From positions 31,108 to 95,107 of the forward strand of contig JAPLSQ010000049.1 of assembly GCA_026398535.1 (NCBI GenBank): a stretch of 64,000 bases of DNA, in the 5' to 3' direction. Source of the stretch: Candidatus Sumerlaeota bacterium. GTDB taxonomy: Bacteria; Sumerlaeota; Sumerlaeia; Sumerlaeales; Sumerlaeaceae. A model generated the notes under the pieces. The model ran no database searches. It was given only the letters and a program-made list of their open reading frames with translations, and was not told the origin of the DNA. Position numbers and translations under genes: made by a program. Below are positions 62,107-64,000 of the stretch, one piece after another (position 1 is the stretch's first letter; every line of letters starts with the position of its first letter).

Positions 62107-62706
62107 TCAGAGATTAGTATATCGCGTGTGGCGATTGTAGACGGCGGGCCCGCCGATCCTGATAATGTCGCCGATGCTGACGGTGCCGTTGGTCGGGTCG
62201 TAGACGTAGGTCAGGTCGTCGGTCCCCGGAACATAGCGCCACGAATCGCCTGTGTAATTCGGGCCGAGGCTGAGCAGGCGCCACGCGTAGCCGAAGCTGG
62301 CGCGCCCCTCGATGCCCCACGGGTCGTTGGGCCGGTACTCGCGGCTGCACCTGTCGTCCCAGTACTCGTAGGTGTCCCACCATATGGCGAAGGTGGTCAG
62401 CACGAAGGGATCGCGGGGGATGTTGGTGATGTAGGCGATGGGTGTGGTGCAGCAGTAGAGGCGGGCGCCGACGGTGCCCGTGCCGTACTTGTACGACGAC
62501 CAGTCGGAGACCGGGAAGACGTTGTTGTCGACGCAGTAGGACTCGATGCCGGTAGCGAGCGTGCGCATGTCGCTCTTGGTGCGGGCGACCTTCGAGCGGG
62601 TCTGGGCTTCAAGAAAATTGGGCACCGCGATGGCGGCGAGAATGGCGATGATGGCAACCACGATAAGAAGTTCGATGAGGGTGAAGGCTGCTTTGGTGAA
62701 TCGCAT
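62107..62706 (-). CDS. Pseudopilin (GspG-like)
   Basis: 199 residues from ATG 62706. Leader MRFTKAA, then FTLIELLIVVAIIAILAAIA and AQTRSKVARTKSDMRTLATGIES. Tail motif YDPTNGTVSIGDIIR. Located between two secreted-protein genes in the same orientation, which suggests these surface proteins are made together. Confidence 0.88.
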   Translation of the reverse strand: MRFTKAAFTLIELLIVVAIIAILAAIAVPNFLEAQTRSKVARTKSDMRTLATGIESYCVDNNVFPVSDWSSYKYGTGTVGARLYCCTTPIAYITNIPRDPFVLTTFAIWWDTYEYWDDRCSREYRPNDPWGIEGRASFGYAWRLLSLGPNYTGDSWRYVPGTDDLTYVYDPTNGTVSIGDIIRIGGPAVYNRHTRYTNL

Positions 62707-62800
62707 GGGAGATAACCTGCTTTCGGGCGCTGAAGCATACCGAATGGTTGGGGCCGGCCCGCCAATGCGGACCGGCCCCATGTTTCAAGGCTGCGGGGGG

Positions 62801-63907
62801 TCAGTAAACCGGCCACTCGTTCACGGCGGTCGTCGACTTGACGAACTCGAAGTTGTCAAAGTAGGCGCTGCCCGAGATGCCCGAAGTTCCGGGGCTGACA
62901 TAGGTGCTGCCCAGGGCCCCATGGAAATAGATGCGGATGGTGCCCAGCTGATAAGTGAAGCTCGCCGGATCGATCGGCTCGGTGAAGTCGGCGAACTTGC
63001 ACTGGAACACCTGCCACATGTTGTTCTGGGTCTGGGTGAAGTCCAAGGTGTGATGCATTCCCCACCAAGGCGCAACAGCGTGGGCCCAGTCGTTGTCCTG
63101 AACAGAGACATCGAACTTCAGTCCCACCGGGGCGCGGCAGGCGAACTTGAACCCGTCCGAAGCGACGGGGACGCCTATCCACTGCGGCCACACCTGGACC
63201 GACGCCCAGGTCGAGCTGGCGCCGCCGGTGTTGAAATCCACCTGAAGGGAGTTCGCGCCCGCGAACACCACCGTGTCCTCAACCATCGGCGCCACGACAG
63301 TCACATCGTCCGGCGCGGTCGTCATGTAGTCCACATCCCCATATTGGCCGAGTGGGCGTTGCTCGAGGTTATCGAGGAACTCATCGGTGAACGCCTTGGG
63401 GGTGAGACCGTCGAACGCGATGCCGGTCAGGTGGTTGGCGCCCGAATACTGGTTGACGATCACGTCTTCCGAGCCGGCGGGGATGTAGAAGGTTGCGTAG
63501 CCGGTGACGCCGGACATGTAGGGGACAACCGATCCGCCGATGTCGTCGCCCGCGGCGCCCAAACGGACCCAGAACTGGTTGGGGTTCTTGGAGGTGTTGG
63601 TGTAGGACGAGAAAAGGGTGATCCAGAACGCGCCGGTGGCGCCGGTGCGCGTGATGGTCAGCGTGTTGAAGTCCCACAGCTTGCCCGATGCCACCGCGCC
63701 CTTTTCGGTGAACAGCGCGTTGCCGGGGTCGTTGATGGCGCCGTAGTCGGGGTCGCTGCGGTAGCCGTTGGCATAGTCGTCGACGACAGAGGTGATGTAG
63801 GAGGGCAGGTTCACCACGTCGAGGCCTGTGTTGCGCGGGCCCCAGTTCCAATTAATTCGGGCTCGTTCGTAGAGGATGAACCCGTCGGTCCCGTAGATAT
63901 TGTCCTG
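62801..63907 (-). CDS. Secreted carbohydrate-binding-like protein, N-terminus missing or disrupted
   Basis: The frame is open from the stop at 62801 to 63907, where an in-frame TAG (63910-63908) follows. No ATG is present at the top; GTG at 63817 is the first usable start but would discard clearly protein-like sequence (YGTDGFILYERARINWNWGP). There are two beta-rich halves. The C-terminal one (CRAPVGLKFDVSVQDNDW, GSAYFDNFEFVKS) is homologous to the 212-residue protein. The N-terminus with its signal peptide is lost at the AT-rich junction, so it is either interrupted in the genome or mis-assembled. Confidence 0.65.
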   Translation of the reverse strand, partial: QDNIYGTDGFILYERARINWNWGPRNTGLDVVNLPSYITSVVDDYANGYRSDPDYGAINDPGNALFTEKGAVASGKLWDFNTLTITRTGATGAFWITLFSSYTNTSKNPNQFWVRLGAAGDDIGGSVVPYMSGVTGYATFYIPAGSEDVIVNQYSGANHLTGIAFDGLTPKAFTDEFLDNLEQRPLGQYGDVDYMTTAPDDVTVVAPMVEDTVVFAGANSLQVDFNTGGASSTWASVQVWPQWIGVPVASDGFKFACRAPVGLKFDVSVQDNDWAHAVAPWWGMHHTLDFTQTQNNMWQVFQCKFADFTEPIDPASFTYQLGTIRIYFHGALGSTYVSPGTSGISGSAYFDNFEFVKSTTAVNEWPVY

Positions 63908-64000
63908 CTATTAGAGCTACGTATATATATATATAATACGCATACTTCGTGCCAACTATACGAATTCGTTTACATAGCGGGCAAAAAACACGATTTTTTC
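63908..64000. other. AT-rich tail abutting the truncated frame
   Basis: The final 93 bases are strikingly AT-rich (including an alternating TA tract at 63921-63938), unlike the GC-rich coding sequence immediately left. They carry no recognisable gene. Confidence 0.6.

Overview
The window looks like a chromosomal segment of an uncultured, moderately GC-rich, diderm-type bacterium. Supporting signs are secreted proteins, two TAT-signal DUF362 proteins, a TMTC-like TPR membrane protein, several stand-alone pseudopilins with A|FTLIELL leaders, and LruC/FG-GAP surface proteins. This gene mix is what I associate with environmental candidate phyla near PVC/FCB (Sumerlaeota- or Hydrogenedentota-like). 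No rRNA or marker phylogeny is visible, so the taxonomy is an impression only.

Layout. 1-4.3 kb: 3'-truncated giant surface protein (minus strand). 4.5-7.1 kb: L,D-transpeptidase, double-GNAT protein, single-domain response regulator and PyrK. 7.15-8.86 kb: a secreted protein whose C-terminal third is an embedded pseudopilin. 9.0-23.8 kb: a large gas vesicle locus, described below. 23.9-24.2 kb: tRNA-Arg(CCU) and tRNA-Pro(UGG). 24.4-28.0 kb: two DUF362 proteins, a pseudopilin and a pilin-like/IPT protein. 28.3-31.0 kb: NRAMP-like transporter with altered metal ligands, a soluble MgtE-N/CBS protein and a 36-residue membrane peptide. 31-36.7 kb: RluD, a secreted protein, then an XRE regulator, NfeD, flotillin and PspA block. 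36.7-41.3 kb: MASE1-PAS3 histidine kinase, receiver protein and HGSNAT-like membrane protein. 41.4-56.7 kb: mostly housekeeping and envelope genes (M20 and M17 peptidases, GHMP sugar kinase, HisG, LysM protein, epimerase, TMTC-like protein, PlsC, WecA-like, FtsY, TlpA-like). 56.7-63.9 kb: a visibly more GC-rich saccharolytic/surface segment with a GH4 glycosidase, two pseudopilins and three secreted proteins. The last reading frame ends abruptly in AT-rich sequence.

The gas vesicle locus is the most distinctive system. The plus-strand block runs gvpA, two paralogous coiled-coil proteins (one with 17-residue repeats), a DnaJ-type zinc-finger protein, gvpN, three small unknowns, gvpF/L, gvpG, a tandem Get3/ArsA-like ATPase, a second GvpA-family protein, gvpK and gvpJ. 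It converges on a minus-strand operon of an unrecognised protein, a sigma-54 activator, GvpH-like Hsp20, a CDC48-like double AAA+ ATPase and two GvpF/L proteins. A sigma-54 -24/-12 promoter lies in front of gvpA, with a perfect palindrome about 135 bp upstream of the predicted start site. This matches the activator encoded in the locus. The number of chaperone-like components (Hsp20, CDC48, GvpN, DnaJ zinc fingers, Get3-like ATPase) suggests a dedicated folding and delivery pathway for the hydrophobic shell protein. That is inference from gene content.
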